DNA from: Oscillospiraceae bacterium
Lineage (GTDB): Bacteria > Bacillota > Clostridia > Oscillospirales > Acutalibacteraceae
Direction: 5' to 3'
DNA length: 64,000 nt
NCBI GenBank assembly: GCA_910574995.1
Contig: CAJTCS010000005.1
Span: forward strand, 186,001 to 250,000
The notes beneath the pieces were generated by a model. The model saw nothing but the letters and a program-made list of their open reading frames with translations. It was not told where the DNA came from and did no database searches. The translations under genes and the position numbers were made by a program. Shown piece after piece: positions 44,257 through 51,185 of this stretch. Within the stretch, counting starts at the first letter, position 1. Each line of letters begins with the position of its first letter.

Positions 44257-44357
44257 AAGTGCGGTTTCGGGGGATAAGGTATAAATCCCTTCCCGCGCCG
44301 GATACGCGCCCGGAAAACCGCTTGTAGCAAGGCTTTTTCTGCCCCTACTGCGTAACA
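44244..44357. repeat. 114-bp element with 13-bp perfect inverted ends
   Basis: TGTTACGCAGTAG at 44244-44256 and CTACTGCGTAACA at 44345-44357 bound it; an inner stem GCGGTTTCGGG/CCCGGAAAACCGC adds to the fold. It truncates the baseplate J gene. It may be a small MITE or the right end of the Mu-like prophage; no target duplication is obvious. Confidence 0.65.
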
Positions 44358-44426
44358 AAGGGCATGAAAAAAGCGGCGTTCCTGTTCTCCCGTATAGAGA
44401 GTAAGAAACGCCGCCTGTGCGGGTCA

Positions 44427-44789
44427 TTATTCTTTTTCGTCTGCGATTATGTCCTGCATGACTTCCCCAAAGTCTGCCGTAAAGGAAAAAATGAAGTATT
44501 CCAAAACGGCGGGGTCTGCGTTCATAGGCTCGGCTTCCCCAGAAAAGGGCAAGCCCATAAGCCCGTAGAGCATTTTGATGATTTTGAACAGCTTCCCCCG
44601 GTCGGCGGAAGTGTTCATGGTAACAAGAATATCTGTCAAGCGGTTTATGGTTTCCATGTCGCCGCCCGTCGTTACCCATACCATTTCTGCGAATGGCTGC
44701 GTGATTGCCCCGGCTACAAGGTTTATCTTATCCTTGCCGATTTCGCCGGACGGGAGCATAATACCCTTGTCTAAAAGCTCGTTTTTCAT
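44427..44789 (-). CDS. Hypothetical protein, possible phage-related
   Basis: 120 residues from ATG 44789 (AGGAGG 6 bases upstream): MKNELLDKGIMLPSGEIGKD, MVWVTTGGDMETINRLTDIL, FSFTADFGEVMQDIIADEKE. Soluble, acidic and mostly helical; no recognised family. It is transcribed toward the prophage end. Confidence 0.6.
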   Translation of the reverse strand: MKNELLDKGIMLPSGEIGKDKINLVAGAITQPFAEMVWVTTGGDMETINRLTDILVTMNTSADRGKLFKIIKMLYGLMGLPFSGEAEPMNADPAVLEYFIFSFTADFGEVMQDIIADEKE

Positions 44790-45184
44790 GTCGTCCTCCT
44801 GTTCATGCGCCTAAATTTTTGACGCTATTTTGCCGCCCTTGCTCCAAAAGTGGGCTTGTAAAGAGATACGACGTGATATAAGCAGAAACGGCAAGAACCT
44901 TGAAAAATCAATGGTTTTTGCCGTTTTCTATAAAGGCTTGTAAGAAGTTGTAAGACGATTTCCGTCTATAAAATCAATAAAAAATAATAAAATCCATATT
45001 TTTAAGGAAAACAGCCGAAATCCATAAATATATATATTTATAATGCAAGCACAGCTTGACAAGCGCAACACGAAACTAAGCCTACCAGAAGTAAGCCATA
45101 AAAATAGATAAAAGAACAATTCCAATTCTATCTTATCTGTTTTTATAAGCAGTGTCAAGTAAAACTTGAAAAAGGAGGTGCCAT
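44790..45184. other. AT-rich intergenic region with one terminator
   Basis: The stem AACGGCAAGAACC/GGTTTTTGCCGTT with a T run (44886-44927) is the only clear structure. The rest is AT-rich with no frame above 60 codons that looks coding. Confidence 0.5.
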
Positions 45185-45403
45185 ATGGGTTTTAAAGAAG
45201 CCAGGGAACGGGCGGGCTTGTCGCCGGTGCAGGCAGCAGAACGGCTGAAAGTATCCCTTGCCACGGTCTACTACTGGGAGTCTGGCGCATACCGGCCTAC
45301 TGGCAAGCGGCTGCTGGAAATTGCGGCGCTTTACCAATGTTCCGTTGACGAACTGCTGGGGATTTGGCCCGTGCAGAAAAATCAGCGCGACCGCCCAGCC
45401 TAA
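45185..45403 (+). CDS. XRE-family regulator
   Basis: 72 residues with AGGAGG 7 bases before the ATG: FKEARERAGLSPVQAAERLK, VSLATVYYWESGAYRPTGKR, IAALYQCSVDELLGIW. A single HTH domain with a short tail. Followed by a small gene in the same direction. Confidence 0.8.
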   Translation: MGFKEARERAGLSPVQAAERLKVSLATVYYWESGAYRPTGKRLLEIAALYQCSVDELLGIWPVQKNQRDRPA

Positions 45404-45431
45404 AGCGGCGGGCAGGAAAGGGGGTGAGAGC

Positions 45432-45620
45432 GTGAAAAAACAAGCGAAAAAAGCAATCAGGGAGTTTGAAGCGGCAATCTCCAAACTCCCCAATGTGCCA
45501 GGCTCTTTCGCATATGTTGACCTTTGGCATACAGCACAGCAGCTTTTCTGCCAGAAAGACTATATTTTGGCATATATCATATGCTCAGAAGCGATCGCCT
45601 GTATCAATCGCCAAGCTTGA
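45432..45620 (+). CDS. Small hypothetical protein
   Basis: 62 residues from GTG 45432 after GGGGGTGAG: KKQAKKAIREFEAAISKLPN, YVDLWHTAQQLFCQKDYILA, YIICSEAIACINRQA. Helical; probably co-transcribed with the XRE gene 28 bases upstream. Confidence 0.5.
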   Translation: MKKQAKKAIREFEAAISKLPNVPGSFAYVDLWHTAQQLFCQKDYILAYIICSEAIACINRQA

Positions 45621-45720
45621 CGCTACCATCCAGCTTGAAAGAACCGTCAAGCTTTGCTGGCTTCATAGGCGTACCACAAACTGGGCAAAGTTTTACTTCT
45701 GTATCACTTAAAAAACTCAC
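45604..45720 (-). CDS. Possible 38-residue zinc-knuckle peptide
   Basis: GTG 45720 opens MSFLSDTEVKLCPVCGTPMK, PAKLDGSFKLDGSVKLGD. One CxxC pair and a repeated KLDGS motif. The ribosome site GAGGGG is very close to the GTG, so the start is uncertain. Overlaps the end of the plus-strand gene by 17 bases. Confidence 0.35.
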   Translation of the reverse strand: MSFLSDTEVKLCPVCGTPMKPAKLDGSFKLDGSVKLGD

Positions 45721-45827
45721 CCCCTCTCTGCCGCGGCAAGCGGCGGACGGGCAGATAAGACCACCTCCCTCCTACCGCTAAAATTATACCATAGGGCGGC
45801 AGGAGGGGCAACGGAAAGGAGGCCCCC

Positions 45828-46001
45828 ATGCGCCAAAACCTTAAGCAAGCCCGCAAAGCCGCTGGTCTTACCCAGCAGCAGATAATCGCGTCCGAGATGA
45901 AACAGTGCCCTGATTCTTCAATGAACCAGAGCATCTGTGTGAGCTTTATTGCTGCTGATAAAGAGCGGTCAGAGAATCTTGAAGCACTTGTGAGAAGTTA
46001 A
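45828..46001 (+). pseudogene. Truncated XRE regulator
   Basis: With a perfect AAAGGAGG before ATG 45828 it reads MRQNLKQARKAAGLTQQQII, nearly the same as the intact regulator at 46653, but the recognition helix is missing and the rest (ASEMKQCPDSSMNQSICVSF) is read from DNA antisense to the hicB end. A deletion fused the two. Confidence 0.65.
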
Positions 46002-46347
46002 TGTGATTGTTCTCGGCAAAGGTATTGAGCCATGCAGGGATCGTAAGATTTTTTCTTACTGCCTTTTCACCGTGCTTTTCGACATAGGCGTCCATATCCA
46101 GGGCCAGCATACTGACAAAACCGCCAGGCTCGGGGATAATGCTTTCCAATGGGCTTGCCTTGGGTGCGGGTTTTCCGTCCTCCAACTCATCAAGAACCCA
46201 GCCGGAGGCGGCGTCTGTGCCCATAAGGATAGCCTCTGCCAGCGTATCACCTCCACTGACACATCCAGGTAAATCCGGGACAACTACGGCATAGGCTCCT
46301 TTTTGCTCGGCATCAGGATAGAAACAAGCAGGATACGTTAATTTCAT
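45946..46347 (-). CDS. hicB: HicB antitoxin
   Basis: 133 residues. The partial RNase-H-like HicB fold is clear: YPACFYPDAEQKGAYAVVVP, DLPGCVSGGDTLAEAILMGT, DAASGWVLDELEDG. The C-terminal LTIPAWLNTFAENNHINFSQ, VLQDSLTAL is an RHH/HTH-type DNA-binding end. It neutralises HicA and represses the shared promoter. Confidence 0.92.
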   Translation of the reverse strand: MKLTYPACFYPDAEQKGAYAVVVPDLPGCVSGGDTLAEAILMGTDAASGWVLDELEDGKPAPKASPLESIIPEPGGFVSMLALDMDAYVEKHGEKAVRKNLTIPAWLNTFAENNHINFSQVLQDSLTALYQQQ

Positions 46348-46386
46348 AGAAGAAGCCTCCCTCTTAAGATGTTGCAGTACCGAGCT

Positions 46387-46566
46387 TTATAGCCCGGCCT
46401 GCCTGAAAATCAATTTGACAATTTGTGGGGCGATGTCTCCGGGATGTTTTGGGATTGTAACCTTACCCGGCTTTGTTGGATGTGTGTACTGGCAATGAGA
46501 TCCTTTTGTGTTCTTGTACCGCCAGCCATCCGCTAAGACGATTTTTTCAACTTCCCGGAATCTCAT
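46387..46566 (-). CDS. hicA: HicA toxin (mRNA interferase)
   Basis: 59 residues from ATG 46566, AGGAGG 6 bases upstream: MRFREVEKIVLADGWRYKNT, KGSHCQYTHPTKPGKVTIPK, HPGDIAPQIVKLIFRQAGL. The dsRBD-like fold with the catalytic His in KGSHCQY and the conserved VTIPKHPG is diagnostic. It cleaves mRNA when free of HicB. hicA precedes hicB by 39 bases, the usual order. Confidence 0.93.
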   Translation of the reverse strand: MRFREVEKIVLADGWRYKNTKGSHCQYTHPTKPGKVTIPKHPGDIAPQIVKLIFRQAGL

Positions 46567-46588
46567 GTTGTAACCTCCTTACAGGTAT

Positions 46589-46617
46589 ATTATACGCATA
46601 ATGCGCATAAACGTCAA
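46589..46617 (-). promoter_or_regulatory. hicAB promoter and operator
   Basis: Minus strand TTGACG (46612-46617), 17 bases, TATAAT (46589-46594). The spacer carries ATGCGCAT and ATGCGTAT, overlapping palindromes suited to HicB autoregulation. Confidence 0.7.
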
Positions 46618-46652
46618 GAGGTTTTTGAAATTTTTCGGAAGGAATTTTGGAT

Positions 46653-46874
46653 ATGAGAGAGAACTTGAAAAACGCCCGCAAAGCCGCTGGCCTTACCCAG
46701 CAGCAGTTGGCGGACAAGCTGGGACTGACGCTTGGGCATTATCAAAAAATTGAATATGCCTATCTTAACGGCTCTTTTGAGGTATGGGATGCCTTGGAGG
46801 ACCTTCTGGGGGTACATCAACGGATACTCCGAGAGAACGTAAATAATCATCACGCCCTAAGAGAAAGTCCGTAG
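46653..46874 (+). CDS. XRE-family regulator
   Basis: 73 residues from ATG 46653: MRENLKNARKAAGLTQQQLA, DKLGLTLGHYQKIEYAYLNG, VWDALEDLLGVHQRILREN. Its last 37 codons overlap the convergent XRE gene, so the tail may be altered. Confidence 0.7.
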   Translation: MRENLKNARKAAGLTQQQLADKLGLTLGHYQKIEYAYLNGSFEVWDALEDLLGVHQRILRENVNNHHALRESP

Positions 46875-47040
46875 GAACATTAAGCAGGTCAGCCATTTGT
46901 GCCAGCATGAACAAAGTCGGCTCTCGTGTTCCAGCCTCATAATTTTGAAGTGTCCGCAGAGAAATATTCAGTAAATCAGCTTCTTTTTGAAGTGTATAGC
47001 CTCTAAAAATCCTGGCAGACCGGAGACGATCGTTAAACAT
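46765..47040 (-). CDS. XRE-family repressor with upstream operators
   Basis: 91 residues, AGGAGG 8 bases before ATG 47040: MFNDRLRSARIFRGYTLQKE, ADLLNISLRTLQNYEAGTRE, ADLLNVPTDFLLGRDDYL. Divergent from the gene at 47143; between them lie a palindrome and a half-site that it probably binds. Confidence 0.8.
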   Translation of the reverse strand: MFNDRLRSARIFRGYTLQKEADLLNISLRTLQNYEAGTREPTLFMLAQMADLLNVPTDFLLGRDDYLRSLGVSVDVPPEGPPRHPIPQKSR

Positions 47041-47069
47041 TTTGTAGTCCTCCTAAATTTTTCTCTTGA

Positions 47070-47126
47070 TATATACCCAAATTGTACGTTATAATGCAAG
47101 AGAATTATATACCCAATTTGGGTATA
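47070..47126. promoter_or_regulatory. Operator pair between divergent genes
   Basis: TATACCCAATTTGGGTATA at 47108-47126 is a perfect palindrome with 9-bp arms. TATACCCAAATTGTACG near 47074 is a second half-site. TATAAT lies between them. Confidence 0.7.
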
Positions 47127-47142
47127 AATGGAGGAAAAAGCA

Positions 47143-47367
47143 ATGTCAAACAGGTCTAAAAGCAAGAATGCCATCCTCAAACTGCCTGCCCAGACCGTGT
47201 GGGTGGATGAGGACGAAGAAGTTTGCCTGAACTGTAAGTATTTCAGGCAGTATTACCGTGCGGGGGAAATACCGGGAGAGTGCATCCCCTTAAATAAGGG
47301 GTGGTGCCTGTTTCACCGCAGTGTACAAGTGCAACACCCCCTTATTCCTTATTCGCAAAATTGTTAA
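47143..47367 (+). CDS. Small cysteine-containing protein
   Basis: 74 residues from ATG 47143 after GGAGG: KLPAQTVWVDEDEEVCLNCK, YFRQYYRAGEIPGECIPLNK, GWCLFHRS. The CxxC...C...C spacing could bind zinc or iron-sulfur. No known family. Probably controlled by the operator just upstream. Confidence 0.6.
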   Translation: MSNRSKSKNAILKLPAQTVWVDEDEEVCLNCKYFRQYYRAGEIPGECIPLNKGWCLFHRSVQVQHPLIPYSQNC

Positions 47368-47436
47368 TGCCGACATCCTTATTATACATTCGCATGGTTG
47401 TTAATGTCAAGAGTTTATTTCGCAATTTTGTTAATT
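47351..47436 (+). promoter_or_regulatory. Three direct 19-bp repeats before an XRE gene
   Basis: ATTCGCAAAATTGTTAATG (47351), ATTCGCATGGTTGTTAATG (47388) and TTTCGCAATTTTGTTAATT (47418). They lead into a promoter with TTGCAT, 17 bases, TATACT ahead of the gene at 47494. Confidence 0.7.
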
Positions 47437-47493
47437 TTCTTCTTGCATATTTCGCTTATTTGCGCTATACTATTTTCAAAGGCGGTGGAACAT

Positions 47494-48051
47494 ATGACAG
47501 TAGGAGAAAAAATCAAGAAAATCCGCACATTTCGGGGTATGACGCAAAAGGAATTGGGGCTGGCTATCGGCTTTGAGGAAAAGGGAGCGGATAACCGTAT
47601 TGCCCAGTACGAAACGAACTACCGTGTGCCCAAGAGGGAGCTGCTGGACAAGATTGCCCAGGCCCTGCGGGTAGACCGTCAGAACTTCTATACGGTTCAA
47701 CCTGGCTGTGCCGAGGACTTCATGCGGACGTTTTTCTGGCTGGACGAGGACAGCCCCGGCTCCATCCGCTTGTTTCAGCTTGTCCGCAACCCCGGCAAGA
47801 TAGGGGCCTCCGATGATACTGCCGTCCGCTACAACGACACGGACGACTGGCCCGCTCAACCTCCCGTGGGTATCTACTTCAACTACGGCCTTGTGGACGA
47901 GTTTATGAGAGAATGGCTCTTGCGCCAGCAGGAGCTACACGCCGGGGAGATTACCAGGGAAGAATACTTTGAATGGAAAATCAACTGGCAACTTACTTGT
48001 GATGACAGCAAACGGTTTGACAACTATGTTCCTTGGAGAAAAGAAAAATAG
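47494..48051 (+). CDS. XRE-family regulator with C-terminal domain
   Basis: 185 residues from ATG 47494. HTH: TVGEKIKKIRTFRGMTQKEL, GLAIGFEEKGADNRIAQYET. After residue 65 a separate domain reads CAEDFMRTFFWLDEDSPGSI and GIYFNYGLVDEFMREWLLRQ. The longer frame upstream would add a hydrophobic N-terminus but has no ribosome site. It probably binds the three repeats upstream. Confidence 0.75.
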   Translation: MTVGEKIKKIRTFRGMTQKELGLAIGFEEKGADNRIAQYETNYRVPKRELLDKIAQALRVDRQNFYTVQPGCAEDFMRTFFWLDEDSPGSIRLFQLVRNPGKIGASDDTAVRYNDTDDWPAQPPVGIYFNYGLVDEFMREWLLRQQELHAGEITREEYFEWKINWQLTCDDSKRFDNYVPWRKEK

Positions 48052-48109
48052 GGCAAGCAAAACCGCCCTGCTGAATTTGTCGTTCAGCAGGGCGGTTTGC
48101 TTGCCCTTT
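48051..48109. terminator. Bidirectional terminator at the island end
   Basis: A 24-25-bp stem, GGGCAAGCAAAACCGCCC to GGGCGGTTTGCTTGCCC, with a 7-base loop and one bulge, between the XRE gene and the convergent guaA. Confidence 0.85.
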
Positions 48110-48222
48110 GCAATCACTCTCTTGTGTGACCGGGTTGAAACGAATAGTATCAAACCAGTATCACAAGGCAAAGTGACAGGTCAAAAACCCTGTATTCATG
48201 CGGGTTTGCAACCTTTTGACGG

Positions 48223-49755
48223 TCATTCCCACTCAATGGTAGCCGGGGGTTTACTGGTCACGTCGTAAACCACGCGGTTGACGCCGGGCACTTCGTTGAT
48301 GATGCGGTTAGAGACCTTGCCCAGCAAGTCGTAGGGCAGCTTGGCCCAATCGGCGGTCATGAAATCGGTGGTGGTCACAGCGCGCAGGGCCACAGTCACC
48401 CCATAGGTGCGGCCGTCGCCCATAACGCCTACGCTGCGGTTGGCGGTCAACACGGCAAAATACTGGTTTACCTCCCGTTCTAGCCCAAAGCTTGCCACCT
48501 CTTCCCGGAAAATCGCGTCCGCCTCCTGCAGCAACGCAACCTTCTCCTGGGTGACCTCCCCCATAATGCGCACAGCCAAGCCGGGCCCTGGGAAGGGCTG
48601 CCGCCATACCAGCTGGCTGGGGATGCCCAGCTCTAGCCCAACACGGCGCACCTCGTCCTTAAACAGATCCCGCAGGGGCTCTACCAGGCCCGCAAACTCC
48701 ATATCTTCGGGCAGGCCCCCCACGTTGTGATGGCTTTTAATGACAGCGGCCTCGCCGGTGCCGCTCTCCACTACGTCGGGGTAAATGGTGCCTTGGCAGA
48801 GGAAGTCCATTTGTCCCAGCTTGCGGGACTCCTCCTCAAAAACCCGGATAAATTCCTCGCCGATAATTTTCCGCTTCCGCTCTGGCTCCGTCACCCCGGC
48901 CAGCTTGGAGAGGAATCTCTCCCCGGCATTCACGCGGATGATGTTCATGTCGAATTCCTTTTGGAAAACCTCTTCCACCAGGTCGCCCTCGCCCTTGCGC
49001 AACAGGCCGTGGTCTACAAAAATGCAGGTCAGGTTTTTGCCAATAGCTTTATGCACTAACATAGCGGCCACCGAGGAATCTACGCCGCCGGAAAGGCCGC
49101 ACAGCACCTTCCTCCCGCCAATGCGAGACCGCAGGGCCTCTACGGTCTCCTGGGCGAACGAGGCCATCTCCCAGTCGCCCTGGCAACCGCACACCCCATA
49201 GAGGAAATTTTCAAAAATCTGGTTGCCAAACTCTGTGTGCTCCACCTCTGGGTGGAATTGCACCCCGTACAGCCGCCGGCCAGGGTCCTCCATGGCGGCC
49301 ACAGGGCAGTGGCCGCTGTGCCCGGCGCTTATAAACCCCTCTGGCATTTGGAGGATGTAATCGTTGTGGCTCATCCAGCACACGCTTTCCGGCACGCCCC
49401 GGAAAAGGGGCGAACTGCCCAAAAAGGCGGTCTGGGTCTTGCCGAACTCATGTACCGGGCTGGGCCCTACCTTGCCCCCCAACAGCTGGGCCATCACCTG
49501 GGCCCCATAGCAGATGCCCAGCACCGGCACCCCCAGCTTGAACACCTCTGGGCTGCACAAGGGCGCGCCCTCGCCGTACACGCTGCCTGGCCCGCCGGTA
49601 AACAGGATACCCTTATAGCCCCGCAGTTCCTCCGGATCGGTCTTATAAGAGCGTATCTCGCAATATACCCGTAAATCCCGCACCCGCCGGGCAATCAGCT
49701 GGGCATACTGCCCGCCGAAATCCAGCACTACTACCTTTTCATGCGCGCTTGCCAT
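48223..49755 (-). CDS. guaA: GMP synthase (glutamine-hydrolysing)
   Basis: 510 residues from ATG 49755 (GAAGG upstream). The class-I glutamine amidotransferase domain (1-190) has [17 protein letters not shown], the nucleophile in [13 protein letters not shown] and the His-Glu of [12 protein letters not shown]. The ATP pyrophosphatase domain has the PP-loop [15 protein letters not shown], and the C-terminal dimerisation domain ends [18 protein letters not shown]. It converts XMP, ATP and glutamine to GMP. No purine riboswitch is evident upstream. Confidence 0.97.
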   Translation of the reverse strand: MASAHEKVVVLDFGGQYAQLIARRVRDLRVYCEIRSYKTDPEELRGYKGILFTGGPGSVYGEGAPLCSPEVFKLGVPVLGICYGAQVMAQLLGGKVGPSPVHEFGKTQTAFLGSSPLFRGVPESVCWMSHNDYILQMPEGFISAGHSGHCPVAAMEDPGRRLYGVQFHPEVEHTEFGNQIFENFLYGVCGCQGDWEMASFAQETVEALRSRIGGRKVLCGLSGGVDSSVAAMLVHKAIGKNLTCIFVDHGLLRKGEGDLVEEVFQKEFDMNIIRVNAGERFLSKLAGVTEPERKRKIIGEEFIRVFEEESRKLGQMDFLCQGTIYPDVVESGTGEAAVIKSHHNVGGLPEDMEFAGLVEPLRDLFKDEVRRVGLELGIPSQLVWRQPFPGPGLAVRIMGEVTQEKVALLQEADAIFREEVASFGLEREVNQYFAVLTANRSVGVMGDGRTYGVTVALRAVTTTDFMTADWAKLPYDLLGKVSNRIINEVPGVNRVVYDVTSKPPATIEWE

Positions 49756-49801
49756 CTTTTCCCTTCCTTCCTCGTTAGATCGGGCTGCCGCCCGAACCCG
49801 C

Positions 49802-49838
49802 TTTAAGAAACTTTTTTGAGGAAAAAGTTTCTTAAAAA
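49802..49838 (-). terminator. Terminator between the DJ-1 gene and guaA
   Basis: TTAAGAAACTTTTT and AAAAAGTTTCTTAA form a 14-bp stem with a short loop and T run. Confidence 0.7.
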
Positions 49839-49864
49839 TCTTCAAAAACCTTCCCGCAGGCTTC

Positions 49865-50443
49865 TCAATATCCCATGTCATGCCGGACAATGCCGGCTTT
49901 TTCAGGCCCTATAAGCTTTTCCAGCAGCGCAAACGCCACGTCCGCTGCCGTCTCCGGGCAATAGGAGGTGATAATGTTCCCGTCCAGCACAACCCGCTGG
50001 TTTACCACATCTGCGCCAGATTCCGCCAGCTGCCTCAGCCTGTGCCCGCCCCGCAGATGGTACGTGGTGGCTTTCCGGCCCTGCAATATCCCGCTTTCTC
50101 CCAAAGCCAGGGCTGCCACACAGACAGAGGCGATGGGCTTACTTTGCCGGTTGAACTCCCGGATAAGGCCCTGGAACTTTTCATGACAAGCTTCCTGGAA
50201 GAACCCGAACTCCTCAAATCCCCCAGGGACAGCCAGCGCATCGTATGTATCGGCAGAAACCTCGTCCAGCAGTTTGTCCACCAGGACCTGAACGCCGAAA
50301 GCGCTGGTCACGGTTTTGCTGCATCCACAGGTTTCCACCTGCACGTCATAGCCGTAATCATGCCTTGCCCAGCCCAACACATCTATAAACGGGCTGAATT
50401 CCATGGTTTCAAACCCCTTGGCACAAAACAGCAATACTTTCAT
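49865..50443 (-). CDS. DJ-1/PfpI family protein
   Basis: 192 residues from ATG 50443. [39 protein letters not shown] and the nucleophile elbow [19 protein letters not shown] with Cys near 108 are typical. [19 protein letters not shown] follows. The family includes glyoxalase-like and stress-protective enzymes and 4-methyl-5-thiazole-phosphate-type hydrolases; the substrate is not evident. The upstream spacer to the next gene holds no structure. Confidence 0.85.
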   Translation of the reverse strand: MKVLLFCAKGFETMEFSPFIDVLGWARHDYGYDVQVETCGCSKTVTSAFGVQVLVDKLLDEVSADTYDALAVPGGFEEFGFFQEACHEKFQGLIREFNRQSKPIASVCVAALALGESGILQGRKATTYHLRGGHRLRQLAESGADVVNQRVVLDGNIITSYCPETAADVAFALLEKLIGPEKAGIVRHDMGY

Positions 50444-50563
50444 ATCGAACCTCCGTTTTTCTTGTATCCTCCAGGGCAAGGGGCATGGACAGCCGGATGG
50501 GAGGAGAGGATGCTCTCCGGGCCTTTGCCCTCCTTATACAAGGGCAACAGGCTTTTTGGCCGG

Positions 50564-50962
50564 TCATTTCACCTGGTTCCACGGGTATGGAGATTTCCCC
50601 AGTTCGGTAGGGATATCCACCACGCTCTGCTCCCGGTACAGTATAGCGGGCCTGTCCTCGTGGGTGTCGATGATCCACGCTTCTACCGGCATGCCCCGGA
50701 ACGCGAAAACCTTATCCTTCTGGTCCCCGTTTATATAGCCGATCTGCTCGCCCCGTCCGCCGCTGCCCGGGCTCCAGGGCACATACTCCCGCCCTTCCCA
50801 AAGGATGGCGGCATAGTCGCCCCGGTCCACCCTCTCCATATCCGCCAGGGTGTCATCAGGGCGCGCAAAAATCACCAGCAGCGCAACCGCTGCCGAGATG
50901 CCTAAGAAAAAAACCAGCAACACAATCCAGGATTTATCCCGCTTCTTTTTGTACGCGTTCAT
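50564..50962 (-). CDS. Membrane-anchored hypothetical protein
   Basis: 132 residues with one N-terminal helix (SWIVLLVFFLGISAAVALLV) after a basic stretch, then an extracellular domain: RGDYAAILWEGREYVPWSPG, EQIGYINGDQKDKVFAFRGM, ILYREQSVVDIPTELG. The pattern W-G-x-Y-x-P near the start of the domain recurs in Clostridia membrane proteins of unknown role. AGGAGG precedes the ATG. Confidence 0.7.
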   Translation of the reverse strand: MNAYKKKRDKSWIVLLVFFLGISAAVALLVIFARPDDTLADMERVDRGDYAAILWEGREYVPWSPGSGGRGEQIGYINGDQKDKVFAFRGMPVEAWIIDTHEDRPAILYREQSVVDIPTELGKSPYPWNQVK

Positions 50963-51061
50963 CTTGCCATCCTCCTTTACAGGGGGCCCCTATGCCCAGC
51001 CAAAGCGCACCGTTTAAAACGGCCCTTCCCGCATGCCGCTGTGCATACAAGGCCCTTGGTG

Positions 51062-51165
51062 TTTTGATGCGTGCTTTCGTGCGTGCTTTCGACGGGTATT
51101 TTCGATGCGTATCCTTGCCGCGTATTTTCCGGCGCGTGTTTTTGAACGGGTATTTCCAGTGTGTG
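51062..51165. repeat. Degenerate 13-14-bp tandem repeat
   Basis: About seven imperfect units of the form GTATTTTCGACGC (GTGCTTTCGACGG, GTATTTTCGATGC, GTATCCTTGCCGC, GTATTTTCCGGCGC, GTGTTTTTGAACGG and so on) lie between glmS and the membrane-protein gene. Not coding. Confidence 0.55.
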
Positions 51166-51185
51166 CCCCGGCGAAAAGGGAAGCC

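Noticed and set aside
49756-49864. Purine riboswitch before guaA
   Set aside because: The spacer shows a simple terminator stem; the conserved junction sequence is absent.
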